Below are positions 1-8,167 of a stretch of 64,000 nucleotides of DNA, in pieces. Under the pieces are notes generated by a model. The model did no database searches. It saw nothing but the letters and a program-made list of their open reading frames with translations, and was not told where the DNA came from. The stretch is taken from contig NZ_CAJGBF010000018.1 in the NCBI RefSeq assembly GCF_904424705.1, positions 1 to 64,000 of the forward strand. The letters run 5' to 3'. Source of the stretch: Rossellomorea arthrocnemi. Lineage in GTDB: Bacteria; Bacillota; Bacilli; Bacillales; Bacillaceae_B. How positions within the stretch are numbered: the stretch's first letter is position 1; each line of letters begins with the position of its first letter. A program made the translations under genes and the position numbers.

Positions 1-90
1 ATCATTTACTACAATCATTACAGATATCAATGGAATTTAAATAAGATGACCCCTGCACAATACAGGGATCACCTTCAACAAGCTGCCTAG
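1..90 (+). CDS. IS3-family transposase, C-terminal fragment (cut by window edge)
   Basis: The first 29 codons are open to a TAG at 88-90 and read YYNHYRYQWNLNKMTPAQYR, the typical C-terminal end of the IS3-family OrfB integrase (DDE transposase), just after the catalytic core. Only the tail is visible, so I cannot say whether the copy is intact. The downstream sequence (acaaagggtaca, about 110-122) resembles an IS3 right terminal repeat. No other transposase part occurs in the window. Confidence 0.8.
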   Translation: MIYYNHYRYQWNLNKMTPAQYRDHLQQAA

Positions 91-124
91 GCTTTTTTTA
101 ATTGTCCTTTACAAAGGGTACACA
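91..124. mobile_element. probable right end of the IS3-family element
   Basis: Directly after the transposase stop lies a T-rich stretch and acaaagggtaca, similar to the terminal inverted repeats of IS3/IS150-group elements (the reverse complement begins TGTACCC). The left end is outside the window, so the repeat and target duplication cannot be confirmed. Confidence 0.4.
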
Positions 125-200
125 TTACTTACACCTGGGTTCTTTTTTTCGGAGGGTTGATTTTTCCATTAGAATGAGAAAGCCGAGTTGTTCCCTGATA

Positions 201-249
201 CCTCGTATAGAATGTTCATTCCTTACCAACAATGAATGTATATACGAGG
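201..249 (+). promoter_or_regulatory. leader hairpin masking the ribosome binding site of the LCP gene
   Basis: CCTCGTATA (201-209) is perfectly complementary to TATACGAGG (241-249). Inside it TTCATT (215-220) pairs with AATGAA (231-236). The right arm contains the GAGG of the Shine-Dalgarno sequence (GAGGTGAT, 8 bases before the ATG at 257), so folding of the leader RNA would hide it. The function is inferred from the sequence alone. Confidence 0.5.
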
Positions 250-256
250 TGATTCA

Positions 257-1192
257 ATGAAAAAAATGGTGTTAGTCCTTTCTATCCTGCTATCTGTTCT
301 TGTAGTGGTGAGCTGTTCTCCTTTTTGGGAAGGAAGGGATGTCCCTGCTACAGATGAAGGTCCATTCCCCAATAACCTACTAAACAATAAGGGAGAATCA
401 CTCTTTCCGATACTTCAAGAAGATAAGGAGCCGATCAATTTTCTCCTAGTTGGCTCTGATCAGCGGCAGAATGAACCTGCCCGTGCTGACGTTTTGATGG
501 TGGTACAATACATTCCTCAATCATCAACCATCAAGATCGTCTCCATCATGAGGGATACATTCGTAGAAATTCCGGGACATGAAAAGAGCAAGATCAATCA
601 TGCATATTCATGGGGTGGAGAAGAACTGTTGGCGGAGACGATACAAAAAAATTTCTACTTGGACATTCATCATACCGTAAAGATTGATTTTGAGAAGTTC
701 ATCAGGATGATGGATCTCGTTTTTCCTAAAGGAGTATCGGTCACGGTATCCAAGCCGATGATCAAGCAATGGAAATGGGCAAAAGAACCTGGAGAAGAAG
801 TGTTGAAAGGAGAAGAAATCCTGCAATATGTAAGGTTCAGGGGAGATATCAAGAGCGACTTCGGGCGAGTGGAAAGACAGCAGGAAATTATGCAGTTAGC
901 AGAAAAAAGCCTTAAGGAAAAAGTGCAGTCTGGTGAAGGGATGAGGACGCTTCTCTCTCTCATCAGGGAAGGGTTAAAGAACGTAGAGACCTCCACTCCT
1001 ATTAGTGAAATCATGAATTACGGGATGATTGTAATGCTGAATCCAATTGATAAAGTCGAAACGATGCGTGTACCAGTTGAAGGAAGTTATTCAGACCTCC
1101 GGACAGTACATGCAGGACTTGTTCTGGATATGGATATACAAAAGAATCGAGAATCCATAAAAGAATTTCTAAGCTCAAATCACCAGAAATGA
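257..1192 (+). CDS. LCP (LytR-CpsA-Psr) family wall-polymer ligase
   Basis: LCP enzymes move teichoic acid or other anionic polymers from undecaprenyl pyrophosphate to peptidoglycan outside the membrane. The 311-residue protein has the LCP domain at about 55-205, with NFLLVGSDQR, the Arg-containing IVSIMRDTFV segment, KINHAYSWGG and a late YVRFRGD. The ATG at 257 has GAGGTGAT in good position; an upstream in-frame ATG at 236 lacks one. Oddly, the N-terminus looks like a lipoprotein signal (hydrophobic run ending VVSC) where most LCP proteins keep an uncleaved membrane helix. The last 13 bases overlap the convergent AlbA_2 gene. Which polymer it handles cannot be read from the sequence. Confidence 0.85.
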   Translation: MKKMVLVLSILLSVLVVVSCSPFWEGRDVPATDEGPFPNNLLNNKGESLFPILQEDKEPINFLLVGSDQRQNEPARADVLMVVQYIPQSSTIKIVSIMRDTFVEIPGHEKSKINHAYSWGGEELLAETIQKNFYLDIHHTVKIDFEKFIRMMDLVFPKGVSVTVSKPMIKQWKWAKEPGEEVLKGEEILQYVRFRGDIKSDFGRVERQQEIMQLAEKSLKEKVQSGEGMRTLLSLIREGLKNVETSTPISEIMNYGMIVMLNPIDKVETMRVPVEGSYSDLRTVHAGLVLDMDIQKNRESIKEFLSSNHQK

Positions 1193-1905
1193 AATTCAGA
1201 AGAATCAAGGTCCAGGAACATTTCAATCTTCTTCATTTTTCTCAGGATTAAATCGTGCAGATAGCTCTGGTACTTCTGATCATCAGCCTGGTCATGTTCC
1301 AAATGGAGGATTTTTAAATGTTCAAGGTGCTCTTTTAGTGTTCGTTCATCACTATCAGACCCGCCTGACTGAACTTTACGTAGTATCACATCGACCAATT
1401 TTTCGTGAGTGGCTTCAATGGTCTTAGTTCCTTGTCTGGCATAGATTGCTCCATATCGCAGTTCCCCCCGGGTGACAATGGAGGTATAAGGCACATACCT
1501 TGGATCATAATCGATGATGAGTACCTGGAAACGTTTATGACTCATCAAAGGGTTGGTGCTTTCGGGGAATATGAAGTCTTCCGTTCTGTAACGTAAATAT
1601 TTAGGCAGCAGATGTTGCAGTTTGTTGTCAACATCTGCTTTATCCAGAAATTCTTCATCAGACAAACCTTTCAAATCAACGGACCCATCATCAAATTGCA
1701 TCACCCCGATGATGATGCATCCACCCCCCGTATTGGATATCGCCAGGATATGCTTCGCCATTTTCGTGAATTCGATCCAATCAGATTTAAAATCTACATA
1801 ATCTGTTTCGCCGGTATTATGAAGCAACAGATCCTTCAATGTTTCATGAGAAGGATTCTTCAAAAAATCTCTTAACTTGAGCGGAACAATCTTCTCATAA
1901 TACAT
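1180..1905 (-). CDS. Schlafen-type AlbA_2 domain protein
   Basis: This 241-residue protein carries the AlbA_2 (Schlafen, PF04326) domain at residues 25-150: GETDYVDFKSDW, then HILAISNTGGGCIIIGV, and later YGAIYARQGTKT. Related proteins bind nucleic acid or act as regulators; some Schlafen proteins are tRNA nucleases. The C-terminal 80 residues are charged and probably helical, with no recognised domain. The start at 1905 has AAAGGTGGGA at proper spacing. It stands alone between a convergent and a divergent gene, so the neighbourhood gives no functional hint. Confidence 0.75.
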   Translation of the reverse strand: MYYEKIVPLKLRDFLKNPSHETLKDLLLHNTGETDYVDFKSDWIEFTKMAKHILAISNTGGGCIIIGVMQFDDGSVDLKGLSDEEFLDKADVDNKLQHLLPKYLRYRTEDFIFPESTNPLMSHKRFQVLIIDYDPRYVPYTSIVTRGELRYGAIYARQGTKTIEATHEKLVDVILRKVQSGGSDSDERTLKEHLEHLKILHLEHDQADDQKYQSYLHDLILRKMKKIEMFLDLDSSEFHFW

Positions 1906-1977
1906 GACATTCCCACCTTTTAATGATTCATTAACAGTATTAAAAATAGAAAAGACTCATAAACGGCTCAACCACCG

Positions 1978-1998
1978 TAGAATACATATTATATTCTA
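1978..1998. promoter_or_regulatory. 21-bp palindrome between divergent genes
   Basis: TAGAATA, a 7-base spacer and TATTCTA form a perfect inverted repeat between the AlbA_2 gene and the CobW gene. A half-similar tagaatatgtata occurs at about 2100. It could be an operator for the CobW operon, but it does not match the Zur 7-1-7 consensus. Confidence 0.3.
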
Positions 1999-2135
1999 TG
2001 CGTGAAGTGAAGTGGATAACGCTCTTTGAAGGAATAATTCCTCCTCGAATATTATTCATCAAATGGTGATGTCCGTTGTATTCCTAGCTACTTTCAAATA
2101 GAATATGTATAGGAATCTAAGGAAAGGAAGATTAC

Positions 2136-3056
2136 ATGAAAAAGGGTGTATACATATTATCTGGATTTCTTGGCAGTGGAAAAACGACTTTACTTAAACA
2201 ATTGCTGCAATCCTTAAAGGATCATGATAAAAAGCCAGCAGTATTAATGAATGAATTAGGAAGTGTATCGATCGACAGTGATGCGGTTGATGATGACACA
2301 GCATTACGTGAGCTTCTTGATGGATGTATATGCTGTACTATATCAGAGAAATTGGAGTCACAGCTCCAAGAGCTTTTACTGAACGAAGACTTTGATGTTC
2401 TGGTCATTGAAACAACAGGTGCAGCACATCCAGTTGAGGTGGTTGATTCCATCCTTTCCCCACTCTTTGCCGACCGATTCGAGTTTAGGGGGATCATCAC
2501 AGTGGTGGACGGATTGCAATGGCGGAACAGGGGGGGCTTCAGTCCGGCTGTTTTACATCTGATGAGAGAACAAATCCGGTATGCTGAGTACATTGTAGCA
2601 AATAAAATGGACTTGCTGACTGATATGGAGCAGGGGACTTTCTCATATGAGCTACAGCAAATAAATCAAAATGCCAAGGTTTATTTAACGAATTATTCTC
2701 AAGTGTCAATGAAAGATATCTTATCTTTAAGTGCAGAACAAGGATTGTTTTCCCATGATCATGCCTCCATTGGTGATCATCTAACTCTACAGGCGGTCGT
2801 CTATACGTTCACTGGAACAGTAAATGGAGAAGCCTTTGAAGAATGGGTGAAAGCCCAACCTGATACAATATACCGAATGAAGGGATATGTGCCCCTACAG
2901 GGAAGAAAATATCCGACATTGTTTCAGTATTCATACGGCATGCCGCTCTTTATGCCAGGAGAAATGAAATATCCTGCCAATTTCGTCATAATTGGAGAAA
3001 ATATACATAAAGAAGAAATAATACAGTCCTTACAGAAGATTGACCTGAAGAAGTAA
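2136..3056 (+). CDS. CobW/COG0523-family GTP-binding metal chaperone
   Basis: G3E-family GTPases of the CobW group insert or deliver metals, often zinc, cobalt or iron. The 306-residue protein shows the P-loop GFLGSGKTT (10-18), the metal-binding motif C64-I-C66-C67, Walker-B-like VLVIETTGAAHP, the NKMDL base-recognition motif and a C-terminal CobW_C domain (VYTFTGTVNGEAFEEWV). The ATG follows AAGGAAAGGAAG. It is the first gene of a tight three-gene run with an Asp-Cys-rich membrane protein (21-bp gap) and a DUF2085 protein. Which metal it handles is unknown, and no clear Zur box is visible upstream. Confidence 0.85.
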   Translation: MKKGVYILSGFLGSGKTTLLKQLLQSLKDHDKKPAVLMNELGSVSIDSDAVDDDTALRELLDGCICCTISEKLESQLQELLLNEDFDVLVIETTGAAHPVEVVDSILSPLFADRFEFRGIITVVDGLQWRNRGGFSPAVLHLMREQIRYAEYIVANKMDLLTDMEQGTFSYELQQINQNAKVYLTNYSQVSMKDILSLSAEQGLFSHDHASIGDHLTLQAVVYTFTGTVNGEAFEEWVKAQPDTIYRMKGYVPLQGRKYPTLFQYSYGMPLFMPGEMKYPANFVIIGENIHKEEIIQSLQKIDLKK

Positions 3057-3077
3057 TCCAGGGAGTGGGAGATCTTT

Positions 3078-3371
3078 ATGGTGTTTCTATTGTTTAGTGT
3101 AGAACTTATATTATTTATTGCTGGTATTTACGGTTTAAGTATTTACGAAACCAACCTTCAATTGTATATCTTCTTAGGACTAATCGGGATCGGTATCATG
3201 TTGTTCATCTGGACGATCGTGTTCTATCAAAGAAAACAACAGAAGAGACAAAGAACGAATGACTGTTGGGATTGCGCCATTTATTCACCCGACTGTCTCC
3301 CCACCCCCCGAGGGAGTAAATTCGACTGTGATTCACCGGACTGTGACTGTACTCCAGATTGCAGCCCATAG
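3078..3371 (+). CDS. small membrane protein with Asp-Cys-rich tail, unknown
   Basis: This 97-residue protein has two predicted membrane helices (about 1-20 and 28-50), a basic stretch (RKQQKRQR) and a 35-residue C-terminal tail holding seven cysteines, each preceded by aspartate (for example NDCWDC and PDCDC). I do not recognise the family. The DC repeats could bind metal, which fits its place directly after a CobW metallochaperone-type GTPase; that is inference. A GGGAG ribosome site lies 8 bases before the ATG. Confidence 0.7.
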   Translation: MVFLLFSVELILFIAGIYGLSIYETNLQLYIFLGLIGIGIMLFIWTIVFYQRKQQKRQRTNDCWDCAIYSPDCLPTPRGSKFDCDSPDCDCTPDCSP

Positions 3372-3383
3372 GAGGGAAATGAA

Positions 3384-3743
3384 GTGAAAGAATGGTTTGC
3401 ACTTTCCTTTATGCCGTGTCATAGAATGCCGGATCGGTCATTGATCGTTAAGGATAAGCAATTCCCATTATGTTTCAGGTGTATGGGTATCCTCATGGGG
3501 ATGATTATAGGGATTCCTTCTACATGGCTCTTATTTCATTCTTTAACAAGCGTTCATCTCTTGTTAGCCGGTCTATTAATATTCCCTCTTTTAGTAGATG
3601 GATTCACTCAGAAGTGGGAGTGGAGAGGGAGTACGAATCCACTTCGGTTGATGACGGGATTACTATGCGGTATGGGATTGTCGTTAGGGATCGTTATTAT
3701 CTCACAATGGTGGGTAAGAATCATTATGTTGGGAACAGGTTGA
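3384..3743 (+). CDS. DUF2085 family membrane protein
   Basis: The 119-residue protein has the DUF2085 signature: PCHRMPDRS, then KDKQFPLCFRCMGI, with conserved cysteines and histidine that may bind a metal, followed by about three membrane helices. The GTG start at 3384 follows GGAGGG; the nearby ATG is out of frame. It lies 12 bases after the Asp-Cys-rich protein, so it is probably co-transcribed with the CobW gene. The biochemical role of the family is not established. Confidence 0.8.
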   Translation: MKEWFALSFMPCHRMPDRSLIVKDKQFPLCFRCMGILMGMIIGIPSTWLLFHSLTSVHLLLAGLLIFPLLVDGFTQKWEWRGSTNPLRLMTGLLCGMGLSLGIVIISQWWVRIIMLGTG

Positions 3744-3821
3744 CAATATCGAATAAAACGTATATTATTTAATAGTTAACTTAGTGAAGTATTTATTGAG
3801 TGTAAGAAAGGTCGATTATTA

Positions 3822-4247
3822 GTGGGAAAAGAATTGTTCGAGCTAGAAGGATTATTTAGATCCGTGTTTAGAATGATGAAATCAGATATTCGAACCATCT
3901 TTGGAGAATTTATATCAAACGGGGAATTCCGGGTGCTTCAGCTCATCAGGGAAAATGGTGCATTGAAATCTTCGGAAATTTCAAAGAGAATGGAAGTTTC
4001 GGCAAGTCATATTACGTCCATAACAGATACATTGGTTGAAAAAGGCTATATTACCAGACAGCGATCCAACGAAGATCGTAGAGTCGTAGAATTGGCTCTC
4101 ACACCTAAAGGGGTGGAAGTGTTGGCACAGTGTGAAGAGAAAAAGTCACATTATTTCCAGCAGTTATTTCAAACCTTTGATAAAGAGGAGATCTCCCACT
4201 TAATTGAACTGTTTGAGAAACTGTTGAGTTCATCGATTCGCAAGTGA
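3822..4247 (+). CDS. MarR family transcriptional regulator
   Basis: A 141-residue winged-helix regulator with the MarR pattern: GALKSSEISKRMEVSASHIT (recognition helix), then TLVEKGYITRQRSNEDRRVV (wing with the DRR motif). The GTG start at 3822 follows GAAAGG. It sits upstream of a DHA2-type efflux pump in the same direction, the common arrangement for drug-responsive repression. The AGTTAACT-type palindromes at about 3775 and 4380 flank the gene and are plausible operators for auto- and pump control. Confidence 0.9.
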   Translation: MGKELFELEGLFRSVFRMMKSDIRTIFGEFISNGEFRVLQLIRENGALKSSEISKRMEVSASHITSITDTLVEKGYITRQRSNEDRRVVELALTPKGVEVLAQCEEKKSHYFQQLFQTFDKEEISHLIELFEKLLSSSIRK

Positions 4248-4334
4248 AGATGTGCTAGAAGATATTCTCCTTTAAATGTTATGGTTTTACTTGAAAAGCT
4301 GAGTGAACAGCCATATAGTGTAACCGGTTTAAAA

Positions 4335-4364
4335 AAGGGTTGACCTGAAAAGTGGTCATCCCTT
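4335..4364 (+). terminator. hairpin between marR-like gene and efflux gene
   Basis: AAGGGTTGACC (4335-4345) pairs with GGTCATCCCTT (4354-4364) with one mismatch around an 8-base loop. No U-run follows, so it may be a processing or attenuation hairpin rather than a true terminator. Confidence 0.4.
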
Positions 4365-4430
4365 CTATTATGCTCATTTACTTAAGTTAGTTAATTATTC
4401 ACAATATAAATATTGAGGGAGACAGAAACT

Positions 4431-6050
4431 ATGGAACATTTAGAACATCGAAAAAAAGTACTGATCATGGTTGCGATCATGTCAGCCATGCTGTTCGCTG
4501 CATTAAATCAAACGATTGTCGGGACCGCATTGCCTCGGATCATTTCCGAAATAGGGGGCATGGATTATTATAGCTGGGTATTCACCATCTTTATGTTAAC
4601 AAGCTCAGTAACAGCTATTCTGGTTGGGAAATTATCGGATATGTATGGAAGGAAACCTTTCATCTTACTAGGGATTGCCGTCTTTATGATTGGTTCATTC
4701 TTAAACGGACTATCCGCTTCAATCTTTCAGTTAATCATATTTAGGGGTATCCAAGGTTTTGGAGCCGGAATGATCATGTCAACAGCCTTTACCGCTGTAG
4801 GAGACTTATTTTCTCCACGGGAAAGAGGGAAATGGCAGGGATTAATGAGCAGTGTGTTTGGTTTAGCAAGTGTTTTCGGACCTACTTTAGGTGGTTGGAT
4901 TGTCGATAACGCCGATTGGCACTGGGTGTTCTGGGTGTTTCTACCAGTAGGTTTCATCGCATTCGGAATGATATATAAAATGTTCCCTTCACAGGAGCCG
5001 AACAAAGGACTTAAAGTGGATTATTTAGGATCCGTTATGTTGACTCTAACGATCATTCCTTTATTATTGGCCTTTACGTGGGGTGGAAATGATTATGAGT
5101 GGGTTTCTCTGCCCATCATCGGGTTACTGACTGCCACGGTGGTAGCCTTTGTACTCTTCATTATTACCGAGAAGAGAGCAAGTAATCCCGTGCTTCCTCT
5201 TCAATTATTCAAGAATAAAATCTTTACCCTTTCAAATATCATCGGATTTATTCTCGGAGCCGGGATGTTTGGTGCCATTATGTATATGCCGTTCTTTATT
5301 CAAGGGGTTATGGGTACATCTGCGACCAAATCCGGCCTTGTGATGATGCCCATGACATTAAGTATGGTTTTCGCGAGTACAATAGGGGGCCAAATCATCA
5401 CGAAGACAGGGAAGTATAAGTTTCTGGCACTTATCGGTTTGTTCGTCATGAGTACGGGTATGGTTCTTTTATCCTTTATGGATACGAACACAACCAACGC
5501 AAGAGCCCTGCTGAATATTATTATAGTAGGAACAGGTCTTGGACTGAGCTTCCCTGTATTTACCCTTACTGTTCAAAATGCAGTACAGCATAAGTTTCTG
5601 GGTGTTGCCACTGCGGCAACACAATTGTTCAGACAAATCGGTGGCACAATAGGGGTTGCCATCATGGGAACCGTGATGAACTCTTCCATGACTTCCAGGA
5701 TGACGGAGAAAATGTCTTCAGTGAAAGACTCCCCGTTACTCACAGATCCTGAAACGGCAGGAGTCATGAAACAACTTCAAGACCCTCAAAACATAATGAA
5801 CGGAGGGAAGTTAAAAGAGCTTCAGTCAACATTACCACCCGAATTCCAAGGGATCTATGCATCCATTTTGGAAGGTGTCAGAGAATCATTGAGTTATGCT
5901 TTAACGAATGTTTTCTTCATTGGAGCCATCATTCTTCTCGTCGGATTCATTTTAACGTTCTTTATGAAAGAGATCCCTTTAAGGATGTCAAATAAAGATG
6001 TCACAGAGGAAGATAAAGAAACAACGCTTAAAGAAGCATCTAATCATTAA
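4431..6050 (+). CDS. DHA2-family (EmrB/QacA) 14-TM multidrug efflux MFS transporter
   Basis: The 539-residue protein starts with the first helix and the LNQTIVGTALPRI motif, followed by motif A (GKLSDMYGRKPFI) and motif C (GLASVFGPTLGGWI), all typical of 14-helix proton-drug antiporters (LmrB/EmrB group). A long extracytoplasmic segment (about 430-500) precedes the last helix, as usual in this group. The ATG at 4431 lies 10 bases after GAGGGA; an in-frame upstream start at 4413 has no such site. The neighbouring MarR-type gene probably controls it. The substrate cannot be predicted. Confidence 0.9.
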   Translation: MEHLEHRKKVLIMVAIMSAMLFAALNQTIVGTALPRIISEIGGMDYYSWVFTIFMLTSSVTAILVGKLSDMYGRKPFILLGIAVFMIGSFLNGLSASIFQLIIFRGIQGFGAGMIMSTAFTAVGDLFSPRERGKWQGLMSSVFGLASVFGPTLGGWIVDNADWHWVFWVFLPVGFIAFGMIYKMFPSQEPNKGLKVDYLGSVMLTLTIIPLLLAFTWGGNDYEWVSLPIIGLLTATVVAFVLFIITEKRASNPVLPLQLFKNKIFTLSNIIGFILGAGMFGAIMYMPFFIQGVMGTSATKSGLVMMPMTLSMVFASTIGGQIITKTGKYKFLALIGLFVMSTGMVLLSFMDTNTTNARALLNIIIVGTGLGLSFPVFTLTVQNAVQHKFLGVATAATQLFRQIGGTIGVAIMGTVMNSSMTSRMTEKMSSVKDSPLLTDPETAGVMKQLQDPQNIMNGGKLKELQSTLPPEFQGIYASILEGVRESLSYALTNVFFIGAIILLVGFILTFFMKEIPLRMSNKDVTEEDKETTLKEASNH

Positions 6051-6065
6051 TAATAAATAGATAGA

Positions 6066-6119
6066 AAAGGGTAACCGGATCTGGAAATACAAGCAGACCT
6101 GGTTACCCTTACTTTTTTT
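6066..6119. terminator. bidirectional terminator between efflux gene and zinc-ribbon gene
   Basis: AAGGGTAACC at about 6067-6076 pairs with GGTTACCCTT (6101-6110), extended by GATCTG/CAGACC-like pairing inside, and is followed by a T-run on the plus strand. It lies between two convergent genes. Confidence 0.8.
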
Positions 6120-6363
6120 ACATTGTGCTTTCTCCAAATTTCTTGAATGTCATTTCATCCTCAATCAAGCCGCAAGCTGCACATTGAACTTTTAATTCCG
6201 GTCCGTTGTAAGCAAGATGAAATGGATCTAGTTGACCTTGTTCATAACTCTGAACGATTTCTCCTGAACCAGGATCAAGTTTCACACTCTGTGGTACTTG
6301 TTGTATAATATTAAATCGGGTGCGATTCGTTTTACAGCTAGGGCAGCGATACGATGTAGTCAT
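6118..6363 (-). CDS. small zinc-ribbon protein, unknown function
   Basis: The 81-residue protein has two CxxC pairs, YRCPSCKTNRTRF near the N-terminus and VQCAACGLIEDE near the C-terminus, which suggests a zinc ribbon. The ATG at 6363 has AAAGGTGAT seven bases upstream; a longer in-frame start at 6408 lacks one. It stands divergent from the next small gene. I do not recognise a specific family beyond this fold. Confidence 0.7.
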   Translation of the reverse strand: MTTSYRCPSCKTNRTRFNIIQQVPQSVKLDPGSGEIVQSYEQGQLDPFHLAYNGPELKVQCAACGLIEDEMTFKKFGESTM

Positions 6364-6434
6364 TGATATCACCTTTCTTCGTTTTTCTCTAGTATGCTTA
6401 AAGATCAAACTTTTTATGTAAAGGATGCTTGTAT

Positions 6435-6725
6435 ATGTCGGAAATGTTCAATGATTTATTAAAAGCCTACAGACGAATATGGAAAAACAGGATGTTATCA
6501 ATCGATGCCGCTTCATCGGAACAAGTATTAAAAGAAGCCATCAAACGTGAATTGGAAGATACCAATAGCCATCCACGGGTTCGTAAGTCTATAGAATATA
6601 AATATTATACTGCCACTAAAAGAATTACTGAATCGGACTTATCAAATGATGTTAAAGTTAAGTTGATTCAGCTACATATCGAAATGGCCGCTCTAATTAA
6701 AGAATGGGATTCTACAAATGGTTAG
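6435..6725 (+). CDS. small helical protein, unknown
   Basis: A soluble, highly charged 96-residue protein that looks all-helical (for example SSEQVLKEAIKRELEDT and VKVKLIQLHIEMAALIKEW). The ATG at 6435 lies 9-10 bases after AAAGGA; a TTG two codons upstream is less well placed. I do not recognise the family. It has its own short promoter region, divergent from the zinc-ribbon gene. Confidence 0.6.
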   Translation: MSEMFNDLLKAYRRIWKNRMLSIDAASSEQVLKEAIKRELEDTNSHPRVRKSIEYKYYTATKRITESDLSNDVKVKLIQLHIEMAALIKEWDSTNG

Positions 6726-7190
6726 ATTAATTTATTCTGAGCCAGTACCTTTCATTATGTACCTGTGTGTAATGGAGGTGTGAGGCAATTAAAACGCCTG
6801 GGATTTAATGTGAATTGATATCTAATCATTGAATCTGATAAAAAATGTAAATATTTCCTTTCTTTGGAGTGAATTTCTTCTTTCTTTGAAACGTTACTGT
6901 AACATCCGTTACATAACAAAGGAGCTTTAAAACCTGTCAAGAATCATATACCGGTAATAATTAGTTACTGGATCCAATTCATTCAGCAATTGGAAATGTA
7001 AGTAAAGTATTTTAAAATGCTTTTCTCCCTACTAGAATCAGTGGTTACTATAGTACTATAGAGAAATTGTCTTTCAAAATAGAACAATTGATTCCTAGTT
7101 ACCAAGTTCTCCCGTAAATGTAACAAAAACAGGGTGGTATGATGAATGTGCAGCAAGAAAAACACATTCACTAAGGAGGAATTCATTTTT
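6726..7190. other. 465-bp intergenic region with the CAP-gene promoter
   Basis: No coding sequence is supported here. At the right end lies an extended -10 (TGGTATGAT, 7135-7143) with a weak -35, followed by a perfect 7-bp stem GAATGTG (7144-7150)/CACATTC (7163-7169) just before the ribosome site of the CAP gene. The GTAACATCCGTTAC repeat near 6899 is a possible operator. I see no riboswitch consensus. Confidence 0.4.
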
Positions 7191-7988
7191 ATGAATAAGA
7201 AAATGATGGTTTCAGCAGCAACAGCATTAACATTATTAGCAACTCCATTCGCAGCAGGTAAAGCTGACGCTGCAGCACCGTGCCCGAATCAGGACAATGT
7301 CGTACAAAAGGTGAACGCCTTTAAATATAACGGTAATCAAGAAGATCTTAATAAATTGGTTCAAGATGTTCTATCAAAATACCAAATGAATGGTAAGAAC
7401 ATCAATGTTCAAGAATTATTGAAGGGACAGGCTCCGAAAGCCCAGGCAGCAGCTCCAGCACCAACTAAACAAGCACCAAAAGCAGAAGCACCAAAAGCGG
7501 ATGCTCCAGCACCTAAGGCAGATGCTCCAAAAGCAGCAGCTCCTGCACCAGCACCAGAAGCAAATGAACAAAAGCAACAAACAGAACAAACAAGCGAACA
7601 ATCCGGTCAATTAAGCCAGTTTGAGCAACAAGTAGTAGAATTAACTAATCAAGAGCGTGCAAAACAAGGACTTCCAGCTCTTAAAGTAGATACAGAACTA
7701 AGCAAAGTGGCACGTGAGAAGTCTCGTGATATGCAAGCTAATAACTACTTCTCTCATACAAGCCCTACGTATGGTTCACCATTCGACATGATGAAGCAGT
7801 TCGGTATCGAGTATAGCTCTGCAGGTGAAAACATCGCGATGGGTCAAAAGACTCCTGAAGAAGTGGTACAAGCATGGATGAACAGTGAAGGTCACCGTAA
7901 AAATATCATGAGTTCAAATTACACTCACATTGGTGTAGGCTATGTAGAAAACGGTAACTACTGGACTCAACAATTCATCGGTAAGTAA
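7191..7988 (+). CDS. secreted CAP-domain (SCP/PR-1-like) protein, YkwD-type
   Basis: The 265-residue protein begins with a Sec signal peptide (MNKKMMVSAATALTLLATPF, probable cleavage after ADA at about 27), then a short domain, an Ala/Pro/Lys-rich linker (about 85-125, APKADAPAPKADAPK repeats) and a C-terminal CAP domain (ELTNQERAKQGLPAL, SHTSPTYGSPFDMM, GENIAMGQ, HRKNIMS). CAP proteins of Bacillus are secreted and wall-associated; their activity is unsettled. The ATG follows AAGGAGG at 10 bases; an upstream in-frame ATG at 7146 lies inside the leader stem-loop. A strong terminator follows. Confidence 0.9.
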   Translation: MNKKMMVSAATALTLLATPFAAGKADAAAPCPNQDNVVQKVNAFKYNGNQEDLNKLVQDVLSKYQMNGKNINVQELLKGQAPKAQAAAPAPTKQAPKAEAPKADAPAPKADAPKAAAPAPAPEANEQKQQTEQTSEQSGQLSQFEQQVVELTNQERAKQGLPALKVDTELSKVAREKSRDMQANNYFSHTSPTYGSPFDMMKQFGIEYSSAGENIAMGQKTPEEVVQAWMNSEGHRKNIMSSNYTHIGVGYVENGNYWTQQFIGK

Positions 7989-8007
7989 TTTTACGCACGT
8001 GATGAAA

Positions 8008-8039
8008 AGCAGTCTCTCTTTTGAGAGGCTGTTTTTTTT
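8008..8039 (+). terminator. terminator of the CAP gene
   Basis: CAGTCTCTC and GAGAGGCTG pair around a short T loop, followed by eight T residues. Confidence 0.9.
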
Positions 8040-8167
8040 ATTCTTCCATAATTCAATGAAATGATACGCTGTTTCCCATGTTAGATGCATGAATTAAGAG
8101 CTTACATTTGCTTTTCAGCATAATCCTTCTTACTATTGAAATATAACGAGTACGTGGAGTGAGCTTG

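Noticed and set aside
3470..3772. Open frame overlapping the DUF2085 gene
   Set aside because: It is a shadow in another frame with no ribosome site and no family features, whereas the DUF2085 frame has both.
6726..7190. A c-di-AMP (ydaO) riboswitch before the CAP gene
   Set aside because: Such switches often precede wall-related genes, but the ydaO consensus blocks are not present.
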